DNA from: Pseudomonas sp. QS1027
Lineage (GTDB): Bacteria; Pseudomonadota; Gammaproteobacteria; Pseudomonadales; Pseudomonadaceae
Assembly (NCBI RefSeq): GCF_002814235.1
Contig: NZ_PHSU01000019.1
Span: forward strand, 1-64,000
Length of the DNA stretch: 64,000 nucleotides
Direction: 5' to 3'
Every line of letters starts with the position of its first letter. The first letter of the stretch is position 1. The position numbers and the translations under genes are program-made. The notes beneath the pieces were generated by a model. That model was not told where the DNA came from. It ran no database searches and was given only the letters and a program-made list of their open reading frames with translations. Shown here piece after piece: positions 16,157 through 24,877 of this stretch.

Positions 16157-17394
16157 ACAGCGTGGGGCAGTATTCGAGCTTTCGCGATGTGGCGATTTTC
16201 GAAGCCCTGCGCACGCCCTGGGTCGATCTCGGCGGGGACTTGGCCCAGGTCTCGCCGATCGACCTGGGGATCAAGGTCGGGCGCGAGGTGCTGGCCCGCG
16301 CCGCTATCGATCCGACAGCGGTGGACAGCGTGCTTGCCGGTTCCATGGCCCAGGCCAGTTTCGATGCCTACCTGCTGCCCCGCCATATCGGCCTTTACAG
16401 TGGCGTGCCGCAAGGGATCCCGGCGCTGGCGGTGCAGCGCATCTGCGCCACCGGCTTCGAGCTCTTGCGGCAGGCCGCCAGGCAGTTGGACGATGGTGTG
16501 CAGTTGGCCCTGTGCGTGGCGGCTGAATCCATGTCGCGCAATCCGATTGCCGCCTATGCCCACCGCAACGGCTTCCGGCCCGGTGCCGCCGTGGAGTTCA
16601 AGGACTTTCTCTGGGAAGCGCTCTACGACCCGGCGCCAGGTCTGGACATGATTTCCACTGCCGACAACCTGGCCCAGCGTTATGGACTGAGTCGTGAGGT
16701 GGTGGATCGTTATGCGCTGGATAGTCATCAACTGGCGCTACAGGCTCAGGCGGACGGCTGGTTTACACCGGAGCTGGTGGCGCTGGGCAATGAACGCTTT
16801 GAGCTGGCCGGCTATCAGGCTCGGAGTATCCAGTTGCCACGAGGCGTGGACCGGGTGACTCGGGATAGTCATCCGCGGCCTACCGATCTGACGGACTTGA
16901 GCCGGTTGCGCTCGGTGCATGATGGCGGTGTGCAAACGGCCGGCAACAGTTGCGCGCTGGTCGATGGCGCGGCGGCGGCACTGGTGGGGCGAGCGTCTTC
17001 GGCTTGTCGTCCGGTGCTGGCCCATTTGCTGGCCAGTACCGTGGTGGGCGTGGCGCCGGAATTCATGGGCATAGGACCCGCGCCGGCGATCCAGTTGCTG
17101 CTGCAGCGCAGCGGGCTGGCCCTGGCCGATATCGACTTGCTGGAAATCAACGAGGCGCAGGCGGCCCAGGTGCTGGCCGTGGCCCAGGCGCTGGGGCTGG
17201 ATGGCGACCGACTCAACCGACGGGGTGGTTCGATCGCCTTGGGCCACCCCTTGGCCGCCAGTGGTTTGCGTCTGGTGCTGAGCCTGGCCAGGCAGTTGCG
17301 CGAGGGTAATCTGCGTTATGGCATCGCGGCGGCGTGTGTCGGCGGCGGGCAGGGCATGGCTTTGCTGATCGAAAATCCCGAGTATCCAGGCTGA
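16153..17394 (+). CDS. aat: Thiolase of the ferulate operon (beta-ketothiolase, aat)
   Basis: A 413-residue thiolase. The nucleophile is Cys98 (QRICATG); the conserved C-terminal GHPLAASG and the AAACVGGGQGMALL cysteine motif are present. The usual NEAFA motif reads NEAQA. The GTG at 16153 overlaps the fcs stop by four bases (GTGA), giving translational coupling; the frame is open further upstream within fcs, but that would be an unusual long overlap. Homologues named aat sit beside fcs and ech in other pseudomonads. They were proposed for a beta-oxidation route from ferulate, although the main route uses Ech. Its real role here is uncertain. Confidence 0.85.
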   Translation: MNSVGQYSSFRDVAIFEALRTPWVDLGGDLAQVSPIDLGIKVGREVLARAAIDPTAVDSVLAGSMAQASFDAYLLPRHIGLYSGVPQGIPALAVQRICATGFELLRQAARQLDDGVQLALCVAAESMSRNPIAAYAHRNGFRPGAAVEFKDFLWEALYDPAPGLDMISTADNLAQRYGLSREVVDRYALDSHQLALQAQADGWFTPELVALGNERFELAGYQARSIQLPRGVDRVTRDSHPRPTDLTDLSRLRSVHDGGVQTAGNSCALVDGAAAALVGRASSACRPVLAHLLASTVVGVAPEFMGIGPAPAIQLLLQRSGLALADIDLLEINEAQAAQVLAVAQALGLDGDRLNRRGGSIALGHPLAASGLRLVLSLARQLREGNLRYGIAAACVGGGQGMALLIENPEYPG

Positions 17395-17505
17395 AGCAAG
17401 GCATCGCTGCCTTTGCCGGTACGCTGCCCGATCCGTAAACAGCGTCCTGCAGTCAGCCCAGAGCTTGCGTTACTATGGCAACCCACCTTTCTGGAAGTTG
17501 CCTGG

Positions 17506-18216
17506 ATGAGTAAGCCCGGTCAAACGGTGCTGGTCGCGCTGCGCAAGATGATCGCCTCCGGCGAATTGGCGGCTGGCGAACGGCTGATGGAAAACCCCAC
17601 GGCGGAGCTTTTCGGTGTTTCGCGGATGCCGGTGCGCATGGCGTTCCGCACGCTGGAGCAGGAAGGCCTGTTGGTGCGTTTTGGCGGGCGCGGGTTTCAG
17701 GTGCGCTCCGTCAACCCCGATGATATTGCCGGTGCGGTCGAAGTGCGGGGCGTGCTCGAAGGCCTGGCGGCGCGCCAGACTGCCGAGCGGGGGCTTTCGG
17801 ACGAAGCACGGGCGAGCCTTGAACAGTGCCTGTCGCAAGGTGATCAACTGTTCGACAAGGGTTATGTGACCATCGAGGACCTTGAGGTCTATCACGATCT
17901 CAACATGCGTTTTCACCAGGTGATCGTCGAAGGCAGCCATAACCCGGCCATCGCCGACGCCCTGGCGCGCAACGACCATTTGCCTTTCGCTTCGGTGACC
18001 GCCCTGGCGGTGGACCGTGACGACATGGTTCGCGAGTACCGGCGTTTCAACTATGCGCACATGCAGCATCATTCGGTGTTCGATGCGCTGGTCAACCGCC
18101 AGGGCGCGCGTGCCGAAGCCATCATGCGCGAGCACGCCAACGCCACGTTGCGCTATGCGGAGATCTTCGGCTCGGCGGCGGCCGAAGAGCGGATGAAGGT
18201 TATTCTCCGCTCGTAA
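17506..18216 (+). CDS. vanR: GntR/FadR-family repressor, probably VanR
   Basis: A 236-residue GntR regulator: N-terminal winged HTH (GVSRMPVRMAFRTLEQEGLL) and an all-helical FCD domain with the histidine-rich metal-binding positions (YHDLNMRFHQVIVEGSHN and HMQHHSVFDAL). ATG 17506 is chosen because the frame is open further upstream but only from here does the protein have the family length. VanR repressors of this family control vanAB and are released by vanillate. Two ATGGATCCAT palindromes lie in front of vanA, 8 kb away, matching the ATTGGATCCAAT site known for VanR. The five-gene importer module plus lacI separate it from vanAB. Confidence 0.75.
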   Translation: MSKPGQTVLVALRKMIASGELAAGERLMENPTAELFGVSRMPVRMAFRTLEQEGLLVRFGGRGFQVRSVNPDDIAGAVEVRGVLEGLAARQTAERGLSDEARASLEQCLSQGDQLFDKGYVTIEDLEVYHDLNMRFHQVIVEGSHNPAIADALARNDHLPFASVTALAVDRDDMVREYRRFNYAHMQHHSVFDALVNRQGARAEAIMREHANATLRYAEIFGSAAAEERMKVILRS

Positions 18217-18355
18217 TTCCAGCCTTGCCGGCTGCACTGATGGACACCTGAGCACTGACCTCGGACGGAGTCGAGGTGGGCGAGGGGAGCCTGACATCCA
18301 ATTGTCATTTTTTGATCGCGAAAACGCCATGTCCCTTGAGTAATGTCGCTCTCAA

Positions 18356-18369
18356 TGAGATCGATCTCA
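18356..18369. promoter_or_regulatory. Candidate LacI-type operator
   Basis: TGAGATCGATCTCA is a perfect 14-base palindrome ending 11 bases before the lacI start codon. A second, looser repeat (TTGAG-N8-CTCTCAA) lies just upstream at about 18337-18355. LacI-family proteins typically bind such 14-16 base palindromes, so autoregulation of lacI and the overlapping importer operon is likely. Confidence 0.5.
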
Positions 18370-18380
18370 AGCGAGCAAAA

Positions 18381-19400
18381 ATGACTGATTTGAAAGAGGT
18401 TGCACAACTGGCCGGTGTTTCGCGGGCGACCGCGGCGCGAGCCTTTGCCTCTCCTGAAGTGGTGCGTCCAGCGACTCGAGAACAAGTATTCGCCGCAGCG
18501 CGTGAACTGGGTTTTCGGCCCAATCGTCTCGGTCGCCAACTCCGTCTGCAAACCACCAAGCTGATTGGCGTTGTGGTTCCTAATCTGCTCAACCCGGTGT
18601 TCGCCGAGCAATTCCAGGCGATGGAGCGCGCTGCGCGCTTACGCGGTTACAACCTGTTGCTGGCAACGACCGACTACAGCAGCGAACGTGAAAGCGCGGT
18701 GGTCGAGGAATTGTTGCGTCAGCGCGTCGATGGTCTGGTCCTGACGGTCACGGATGCCGATCGGAGTCGGGTACTGCAAAGCCTTGCCAGGGAAGACACC
18801 CCCTTTGTACTGGCCTACCACCAACCCGGCCATCCTGACTACAGCAGCGTGTTCGTGGATAACCGCGCGGGCATGGCGCTGGCCACCCGTTATCTGCTGG
18901 AAGCGGGGCATTGGCGGATCGGCATGGTCGCGGGGCCCGCCTTGCAGTCCGACCGCGCTCGCCTGCGTTACGCCGGTTATTGCGATGCGATGCGTGAGGC
19001 CGGTCTCGACCGCTTGCCAGTGATCGAAATGCCCGCCCACACCCAGGCTGACTTTGCCGCTATCGAGCCGTTTCTACACGGCCCGCAAGCGCTCAGTGCA
19101 CTGGTCTGTTCCAACGATTTGCTGGCAATCAGCCTGATTGCGCAACTGCGACGTAACGGCTGGAACGTACCTCGGCAGCTCTCGGTCATCGGCTTTGACG
19201 GCATCGCCCTGGGCACCCAGATACACCCGACACTGTGCAGCGTCGTTCAACCCATCGCGACGCTGGCTTATACCGTGATCGATCAGTTGCTGGCGCAGAT
19301 CGCCGGCGCCGCACCGGCGTCCCATTGCCTGCCTTGTCATATCCGGCCAGGCGAAAGTACTCAGCCCTACGAGGAGACATTTGATGATCCGCATCAGTAA
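18381..19400 (+). CDS. LacI-family regulator of the phosphodiester importer module
   Basis: A 339-residue LacI/GalR regulator: N-terminal HTH and hinge (MTDLKEVAQLAGVSRATAAR), then a periplasmic-binding-protein-like effector domain (IGVVVPNLLNPVFAEQF, then VCSNDLLAISLI and SVIGFDGIALG). ATG 18381 is the standard LacI start; the frame is open upstream without a good start. Its last 17 bases overlap the start of the binding-protein gene, so it is the first gene of the operon and probably represses it through the palindrome just upstream. The inducer is unknown; a glycerophosphodiester or its product is an inference from the operon content. Confidence 0.88.
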   Translation: MTDLKEVAQLAGVSRATAARAFASPEVVRPATREQVFAAARELGFRPNRLGRQLRLQTTKLIGVVVPNLLNPVFAEQFQAMERAARLRGYNLLLATTDYSSERESAVVEELLRQRVDGLVLTVTDADRSRVLQSLAREDTPFVLAYHQPGHPDYSSVFVDNRAGMALATRYLLEAGHWRIGMVAGPALQSDRARLRYAGYCDAMREAGLDRLPVIEMPAHTQADFAAIEPFLHGPQALSALVCSNDLLAISLIAQLRRNGWNVPRQLSVIGFDGIALGTQIHPTLCSVVQPIATLAYTVIDQLLAQIAGAAPASHCLPCHIRPGESTQPYEETFDDPHQ

Positions 19401-20388
19401 AACCCTGGCCGCTTTACTGCTGTGCGGCGTGGTCAACCTGGCGCAAGCCGCGCAAACGGCTATCTGCTACAACTGCCCGCCGGAGTGGGCGGACTGGGGC
19501 ACCCAGCTGAAGGCGATTGCCGATACGACTGGCGTGCAGGTTCCGCAAGACAACAAAAACTCCGGTCAGTCATTGGCGCAGTTGGTCGCTGAACAAGCCG
19601 CGCCGGTGGCTGACGTCGTGTATTACGGCGTCACCTTCGGCTTGCAGGCGCAAAAGGCCGGCGTGGTTGGTACCTATAAACCCGAGGGGTGGGAGCAGAT
19701 TCCCACCGGACTGAAAGACCCTGAGGGCCACTGGTTTGCGATTCATTCCGGCACGTTGGGCATTATGGTCAACGTCGATGCACTGGGTGGCTTGCCCGTG
19801 CCACAAAGCTGGAACGACCTGCTCAAACCGGAATACAAAGGCATGGTGGGCTACCTCGATCCATCCAGTGCGTTCGTCGGTTACGTGACGGCGGTGGCGA
19901 TCAACCAAGCCATGGGTGGCAGCCTGGACAACTTCGCTCCAGCCATCGATTACTTCCAGAAACTGGCGAAAAACGCACCCATCGTGCCCAAGCAGACGGC
20001 CTACGCCCGGGTGTTGTCCGGTGAGTTGCCGATTCTGGTCGATTACGACTTCAACGCTTATCGGGCGCGTTACAAGGACAATGCCAACGTGGCGTTTGTG
20101 ATTCCCAAGGAAGGCAGCATCAGCGTGCCTTACGTCATGAGCATGGTCGGCAATGCCCCGCATCGGGCCAATGCCGAGAAGGTCTTGGATTTCGTCCTGT
20201 CTGATCAAGGCCAGGCGTTGTGGGCCAAGGCCTACCTGCGGCCCGTGCGAGCGATAAAGATGCCTGCGGACGTCGCCGCGCAGTTCCTGCCGGACAGCGA
20301 TTATGCCCGGGCTGGCGTGGTCGATTACGAACATATGGCGGCGGTGCAGGAAGTCTTTTCCGCACGTTATCTGAGTGAGGTCAAGTAA
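19384..20388 (+). CDS. ABC importer periplasmic binding protein (Fe3+/polyamine-type fold)
   Basis: A 334-residue secreted protein with a signal peptide (about 22 residues, ending LAQAAQ). It belongs to the extracellular binding protein group of ferric/polyamine/aminoethylphosphonate ABC systems (SWNDLLKPEYKGMVGYLDP, then SDQGQALWAKAYLRP near the end). ATG 19384 follows a TTG by one codon; GAGGAG sits about 8 bases upstream. It overlaps the end of lacI and is followed at once by two permease genes. No iron-ligand pattern was recognised. With a GpdQ-like phosphodiesterase as last gene of the operon, a phosphodiester ligand is the best guess. Confidence 0.85.
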   Translation: MIRISKTLAALLLCGVVNLAQAAQTAICYNCPPEWADWGTQLKAIADTTGVQVPQDNKNSGQSLAQLVAEQAAPVADVVYYGVTFGLQAQKAGVVGTYKPEGWEQIPTGLKDPEGHWFAIHSGTLGIMVNVDALGGLPVPQSWNDLLKPEYKGMVGYLDPSSAFVGYVTAVAINQAMGGSLDNFAPAIDYFQKLAKNAPIVPKQTAYARVLSGELPILVDYDFNAYRARYKDNANVAFVIPKEGSISVPYVMSMVGNAPHRANAEKVLDFVLSDQGQALWAKAYLRPVRAIKMPADVAAQFLPDSDYARAGVVDYEHMAAVQEVFSARYLSEVK

Positions 20389-21258
20389 GTGATGGCTTCG
20401 CAAGTCAAAGCCCGGGAAGGCCGCTCGGCCTGGACCTTAGTGCCACGCTTGCGGCCGACCGCGGCCTGGGCGCTGGCGCCGGCGGCCGCCGTGCTGTTCG
20501 CGTTCTGGTTACTGCCACTGGCGCACCTGATTGTGTTGGGTGGGCAAAGTCGCGAGGGCAGTGACAGTGGCTATTGGCAGGTGCTGAGCAGCGCGCAATA
20601 CCTGGGCAGTCTGGCGCAGACCTGCATGTTGGCCCTGGTGGTGACCCTCGCGGCGCTGCTGGTGGGCGGCGTCAGCGGGGTGTTTCTCTCGCGCCAGCGC
20701 TTCTTCGGCCGTTCGGCGCTGGTCGCCTTGTTGACCTTCCCACTGGCGTTTCCCGGCGTGGTGGTCGGCTTTCTGGTCATCCTGCTGGCCGGCCGCCAAG
20801 GGCTGTTCGCCAGCCTTGGTCTTGAGCTGGCGGGTGAGCGCTGGATTTTTGCCTACTCGCTGACAGGGCTGTTTGTCGGCTACCTGTACTTCTCGATTCC
20901 GCGGGTGATTCTCACCGTGATGGCGGCGTGTGAAAGCCTGGATCGCAGCCTGGAAGAAGCCGCCCATTCACTGGGCGCGGGCCACTGGCGAGTGGTCTGC
21001 GATGTCATCGTGCCTGGCTTGGCGCCGGCGTTGGTGTCATGCGGAGCGATCTGCTTTGCCACGTCCATGGGGGCCTTTGGTACCGCCTTCACCCTGGGTA
21101 CGCGGCTGAACGTAACCCCGGTAGCGATTTATAACGTGTTCACCAACTACGCCAATTTTGCGCTGGCCGCCGCGCTGTCGGTGGTCTTGGGCGGGCTGAC
21201 CTGGCTGGTGCTGTTGCTGGCCCGCACGTTGGTCAAACCATCGAGGACGGTCTTGTGA
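20389..21258 (+). CDS. ABC importer permease 1
   Basis: A 289-residue inner-membrane permease with six hydrophobic segments and the EAA loop for contact with the ATPase (EEAAHSLGAGHWRVVCDVIVPG). It starts directly after the binding-protein stop; GTG 20389 gives better spacing to GAGG than the ATG one codon later, and both are possible. It overlaps permease 2 by four bases (GTGA). It pairs with permease 2 as a heterodimer, as in PotB/PotC-type systems. Confidence 0.88.
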   Translation: MMASQVKAREGRSAWTLVPRLRPTAAWALAPAAAVLFAFWLLPLAHLIVLGGQSREGSDSGYWQVLSSAQYLGSLAQTCMLALVVTLAALLVGGVSGVFLSRQRFFGRSALVALLTFPLAFPGVVVGFLVILLAGRQGLFASLGLELAGERWIFAYSLTGLFVGYLYFSIPRVILTVMAACESLDRSLEEAAHSLGAGHWRVVCDVIVPGLAPALVSCGAICFATSMGAFGTAFTLGTRLNVTPVAIYNVFTNYANFALAAALSVVLGGLTWLVLLLARTLVKPSRTVL

Positions 21259-22049
21259 AGCGTTCAACACTGTTTGTCGGGCAACTGGTGTTTACCCTGC
21301 TGGTTTGCGCGTTCATGTTGGTCCCCGTGTTGATGTCGCTGCTGGCCGGATTGACGCGTAATTATTTCCAGGGGATATCCAGCGGTCTGACGTTCGAATG
21401 GCTGGTGCAAGTCTGGCAGGCCTACGCTCCGACGGTCTGGCTCTCCCTGCAACTGGCCGCAGCCTGTGCGCTATGTGTCTGTGTGGTTGGCGTGCCGGCG
21501 GCCTATGGGTTGGTACGGATGAACAATCGCTTCAGCCGCGCGTTCGAGGAACTGATGGTGCTGCCGGTCGCCATGCCCGGCCTGGCCAGCGCGCTGGCGT
21601 TGTTGCTGACTTATGGCCAGTTTGGCGAGTTTCGCAGCAGTTGGCTGTTCATTCTGGTCGGCCATGTACTGTTCACCCTGCCATTTCTGGTGCGCCCGGT
21701 GATGGCGGTGATGCAACGCCAGCATCTGCCGGTCCTGGAAGAGGCGGCGGCGAGCCTGGGCGCCGGGCCGATCCGGCGTTTCTTCAATGTGGTGTTACCC
21801 AACTGCCGGGCGGGGATTCTCGCCGGGGTGTTGATGGTGGTCACCCTGTCGTTGGGTGAGTTCAACCTGACCTGGATGCTCCACACGCCGATGACCAAGA
21901 CATTGCCGGTGGGGCTGGCCGACAGTTATGCCTCGGCCAGGCTGGAAGTCGCCAGCGCCTACACCCTCATATTCCTACTGATGATCGTACCGCTGCTTAT
22001 TGCGTTGCAGGCCATCAGCGCGCGCCTTTCCCGTGGAGAAAATCGATGA
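21255..22049 (+). CDS. ABC importer permease 2
   Basis: A 264-residue permease of the PotC/PhnV type, with six membrane segments and its own EAA loop (EEAAASLGAGPIRRFFNVVLPN). The GTG start at 21255 overlaps the previous gene by four bases and its stop overlaps the ATPase gene by four bases (ATGA), showing tight coupling. It forms the membrane channel together with permease 1. Confidence 0.88.
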   Translation: MKRSTLFVGQLVFTLLVCAFMLVPVLMSLLAGLTRNYFQGISSGLTFEWLVQVWQAYAPTVWLSLQLAAACALCVCVVGVPAAYGLVRMNNRFSRAFEELMVLPVAMPGLASALALLLTYGQFGEFRSSWLFILVGHVLFTLPFLVRPVMAVMQRQHLPVLEEAAASLGAGPIRRFFNVVLPNCRAGILAGVLMVVTLSLGEFNLTWMLHTPMTKTLPVGLADSYASARLEVASAYTLIFLLMIVPLLIALQAISARLSRGENR

Positions 22050-23077
22050 GTGGAACCACCATTCGCCTGCAGGGGTGCCGCAAGGCGTTCGCTGACGGCA
22101 CAGTCGCCGTGCATGACCTGGACCTGAGCATCGAGGCGGGGGAAACCCTGGCGGTTCTCGGCCCGTCCGGCTGCGGTAAAACTACCACCCTGCGGCTGAT
22201 CGCCGGTCTGGAGCGTCCGGATGTGGGGCAGATATTTTTTGGCGACAACGATGTCACGCACCTGCCCATCGAGCGCCGTAACGTGGGCATGGTGTTCCAG
22301 AACTACGCCTTGTTTCCGAATTTGGATGTGGCCGGCAACATCAGCTACGGCCTGAAAATTCGCGGCATGTCGCCTGCCGAACGCAACAAGCGTTGTGCGG
22401 AACTGCTGGAACTGGTCGGCCTGGATGAGCATGGCAAACGCAGTATTCACGAGTTGTCCGGCGGTCAGCGCCAGCGGGTCGCACTGGCCCGTGCCCTGGC
22501 ACCGAGGCCTCGGGTATTGCTGCTCGACGAACCCTTGGCGGCGCTGGATGCGCAGTTGCGTGAGCGCTTGCGCAGCGAGTTGGATCAGTTGTTGCGCAGC
22601 CTGGGAATCACCGCCGTGTTCGTCACCCACGACCAGGGCGAAGCCATGGCGTTGGGGAATCGCATTTTGGTGATGGAGCAGGGCCGCATCGCACAATTGG
22701 CCAGTCCGCGGGAAATCTACCAGCGGCCAGCCAATGCTTTCGTCGCCAGCTTCGTGGGCAATCTCAATGCTTTTTCAGTGATCGAGCGCACGACTGATGG
22801 CTTGAGAGTCAGTGGCGGTGAATTGCCATGGAGCGACACCCATCTGCCCGCCACCGTGTATTGCCGCCCCGAACATCTGCGGGTGATGGATTGCCGGGGG
22901 CATTTACGTGGACGTCTTGTCGGCCAGTTTTTCCAGGGGGCGCAAAGCCGTCTGCTGGTGGATGTCGGCGCCCCCCAGCCGTTGTTGGTGGACAGCACCG
23001 ATGGCGTGATTTACGGGGTCGGCGCCATGCTTGCCTTGGCCATCGAACCACAAGTGTTGTTCACCCTGCATCAGTGA
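22046..23077 (+). CDS. ABC importer ATPase with TOBE-type C-terminal domain
   Basis: A 343-residue ATPase energising the importer. It shows Walker A (GPSGCGKTT, about residues 39-47), the signature LSGGQRQR, Walker B (LLLDEPLAALD) and the switch histidine (VFVTHDQGEAMALG). The last 100 residues (from about SFVGNLNAFSV) form a TOBE-like domain, as in PotA, FbpC and PhnT. Its length and Q-loop context (MVFQNYALFPNLDV) match that group. It overlaps the permease gene (ATGA) and is followed after 15 bases by the phosphodiesterase. Confidence 0.92.
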   Translation: MSGTTIRLQGCRKAFADGTVAVHDLDLSIEAGETLAVLGPSGCGKTTTLRLIAGLERPDVGQIFFGDNDVTHLPIERRNVGMVFQNYALFPNLDVAGNISYGLKIRGMSPAERNKRCAELLELVGLDEHGKRSIHELSGGQRQRVALARALAPRPRVLLLDEPLAALDAQLRERLRSELDQLLRSLGITAVFVTHDQGEAMALGNRILVMEQGRIAQLASPREIYQRPANAFVASFVGNLNAFSVIERTTDGLRVSGGELPWSDTHLPATVYCRPEHLRVMDCRGHLRGRLVGQFFQGAQSRLLVDVGAPQPLLVDSTDGVIYGVGAMLALAIEPQVLFTLHQ

Positions 23078-23092
23078 TCAGAGATCAGTATT

Positions 23093-23926
23093 TTGAACCG
23101 TCCATTTCTCGTTGCGCAGATCAGCGATCTGCATCTTAAAGCCGGTCAGAAACTGACCTATGGCGTCGTCGATACCCTCGGTGCATTGCGTCGCGCTGTC
23201 GATCATCTGAACGCCAGTCGGCCGCGCCCGGATATTGTGGTGATCAGTGGCGACCTGGTGGACTTCGGTCGCCCCGACGAATATGCCGTGCTGCACCCTG
23301 AGCTCGCGCGCCTGCACATGCCTTGCTACCTGGTGCCTGGTAACCACGACAATCGCGAACATTTGTTGGCGGCATTCGCCGATCACACCTATTTGCCGAG
23401 GTCGGCCGGTGAACCACTGGATTGGGTGGTCGAGGAGCATCCAGTGCGCCTTGTCGGTCTGGATACGAGCATGCCCGGTGCCCATGGCGGCCAGTTGTTG
23501 GACAGCCAGTTGCGCTGGCTCGACGAACAACTGGCCTGTCGTCCCGATGCGCCGACGCTATTGATCCTGCATCATCCGCCGTTTATCAGTGGCATTGGCC
23601 ATATGGACCGCGAGCCGTTTATCAACGCGATGGCCCTGGAGCGGCTCATTGCCCGTCACCCGCAGGTCGAGCGGTTGTTGTGCGGACACCTGCATCGGCC
23701 GATGCAGCGGCGTTTCGGCGGCAGCCTGATTTGTGTGTGCCCCGGCACCTCACATCAAATTGTGCTGGATCTGCAGCCAACCGCCCCGGCGCATTTCAAT
23801 CTGGAACCGCCGGGGTATCTGTTGCATCACTGGCATGAGCAGGCGTTGGTGACTCACAACGGCGTGTTTGGTGAGTATCCCGGGCCGTATCCGTTTTATG
23901 ACGCAAATGGATTGATTGACTGTTAA
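23093..23926 (+). CDS. GpdQ-like glycerophosphodiesterase (class III phosphodiesterase)
   Basis: A 277-residue binuclear metallophosphoesterase. Metal ligands are all present at Asp12, His14, Asp54, Asn84, His160, His199 and His201, each exactly four residues later than in Enterobacter GpdQ (Asp8, His10, Asp50, Asn80, His156, His195, His197). The early KLTYGVVDT stretch also parallels the KLYGFIDV of GpdQ. GpdQ hydrolyses glycerophosphodiesters such as glycerophosphoethanolamine, so this enzyme probably processes what the adjacent importer brings in. There is no signal peptide, so it acts in the cytoplasm. The start is TTG 23093, with a weak ribosome-binding site. Its stop abuts the end of convergent vanB with no gap. 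Confidence 0.85.
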   Translation: MNRPFLVAQISDLHLKAGQKLTYGVVDTLGALRRAVDHLNASRPRPDIVVISGDLVDFGRPDEYAVLHPELARLHMPCYLVPGNHDNREHLLAAFADHTYLPRSAGEPLDWVVEEHPVRLVGLDTSMPGAHGGQLLDSQLRWLDEQLACRPDAPTLLILHHPPFISGIGHMDREPFINAMALERLIARHPQVERLLCGHLHRPMQRRFGGSLICVCPGTSHQIVLDLQPTAPAHFNLEPPGYLLHHWHEQALVTHNGVFGEYPGPYPFYDANGLIDC

Positions 23927-24877
23927 TTAGAGGTCGAGCACCAGCAGTGGCGTTTTCGAGCGCGAGCAGCAAGGGGTGAACTGGTCGTTGGCGGCTTGTT
24001 CATCTTCGGTGAGGAACAGATCGCGATGTTCCGGCACGCCCTCCAGAACCCGAGTCAGGCAGGTGCCACAAATGCCTTGCTCGCAGGAAATCGCGATCTC
24101 GATGCCCTGGTCTTGCAACACCTGCACCACGCTTTTTTCGGCTGGCACCTCGAAGGTTTGGCCGCTGCTGGCGATCCTGATCGAGAAGCTGCCGTCGGCG
24201 CCAGTGTCGATGGGCGCGGCGGCGAAGTACTCGCGATGCAGGCAGGGCTCCTGCCAACCCGCAGCCTTGGCCGTGTCCAACACGTGCTGCATAAAGCCGC
24301 CGGGGCCACATACATACACATGAACGTCGCTTTCGGGCGCGGCCAGGACCTTGGCGGCGTCCAGCGCCGTCTCGGGTTCCTGATCGAAATGCAGGAACAC
24401 CCGGTGGGCAAACGGCGAGTGTTGCAGGCGTTCGACAAAGGCCGCGCGGTCCCGCGCACGGGCGCAGTAGTGCAGTTCGAAATCCGCGCCGCTGTGTGCC
24501 AGGCGTTCGGCCATGCAGAGGATCGGGGTAATGCCGATTCCGCCGGCGAACAGCAGGCTGCGCCTGGCCTCATGGACCAGTGGAAACAGATTGCGCGGCT
24601 CGCTGATCGACAGACGCGTACCAGGCCGGATCTGCTCGTGCATGGCCCGTGAACCGCCCCGGGAACCCGGGTCCTTGAGTACGCCGATCAGGTAACGATG
24701 GCGCTCTTCGGGGTGGTTGCACAGGGAGTATTGTCGGATCAGGCCGCCAGGCAGATGCACATCGATATGGGCGCCGGCGCTGAAAGCCGGTAGTGGTTGG
24801 TCGTCGACACTGGCCAACTCGTAGCTGCAGATGTCCCGGGCTTCGTCGTGGCGCGAAACCACTCGCACTTCGATCAT
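23927..24877 (-). CDS. vanB: Vanillate O-demethylase reductase subunit
   Basis: A 316-residue class IA reductase that feeds electrons from NADH to VanA. Domains in order are an FMN-binding domain (RQYSLCNHP), an NAD-binding domain (LFAGGIGITPILCMAE) and a C-terminal plant-type 2Fe-2S ferredoxin domain with CEQGICGTCLTRVLEG and the fourth cysteine in TPCCSRS. Length and domain order match VanB. Its ATG overlaps the vanA stop by four bases, so vanAB is translationally coupled. Its stop abuts the end of the convergent phosphodiesterase gene. Confidence 0.95.
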   Translation of the reverse strand: MIEVRVVSRHDEARDICSYELASVDDQPLPAFSAGAHIDVHLPGGLIRQYSLCNHPEERHRYLIGVLKDPGSRGGSRAMHEQIRPGTRLSISEPRNLFPLVHEARRSLLFAGGIGITPILCMAERLAHSGADFELHYCARARDRAAFVERLQHSPFAHRVFLHFDQEPETALDAAKVLAAPESDVHVYVCGPGGFMQHVLDTAKAAGWQEPCLHREYFAAAPIDTGADGSFSIRIASSGQTFEVPAEKSVVQVLQDQGIEIAISCEQGICGTCLTRVLEGVPEHRDLFLTEDEQAANDQFTPCCSRSKTPLLVLDL

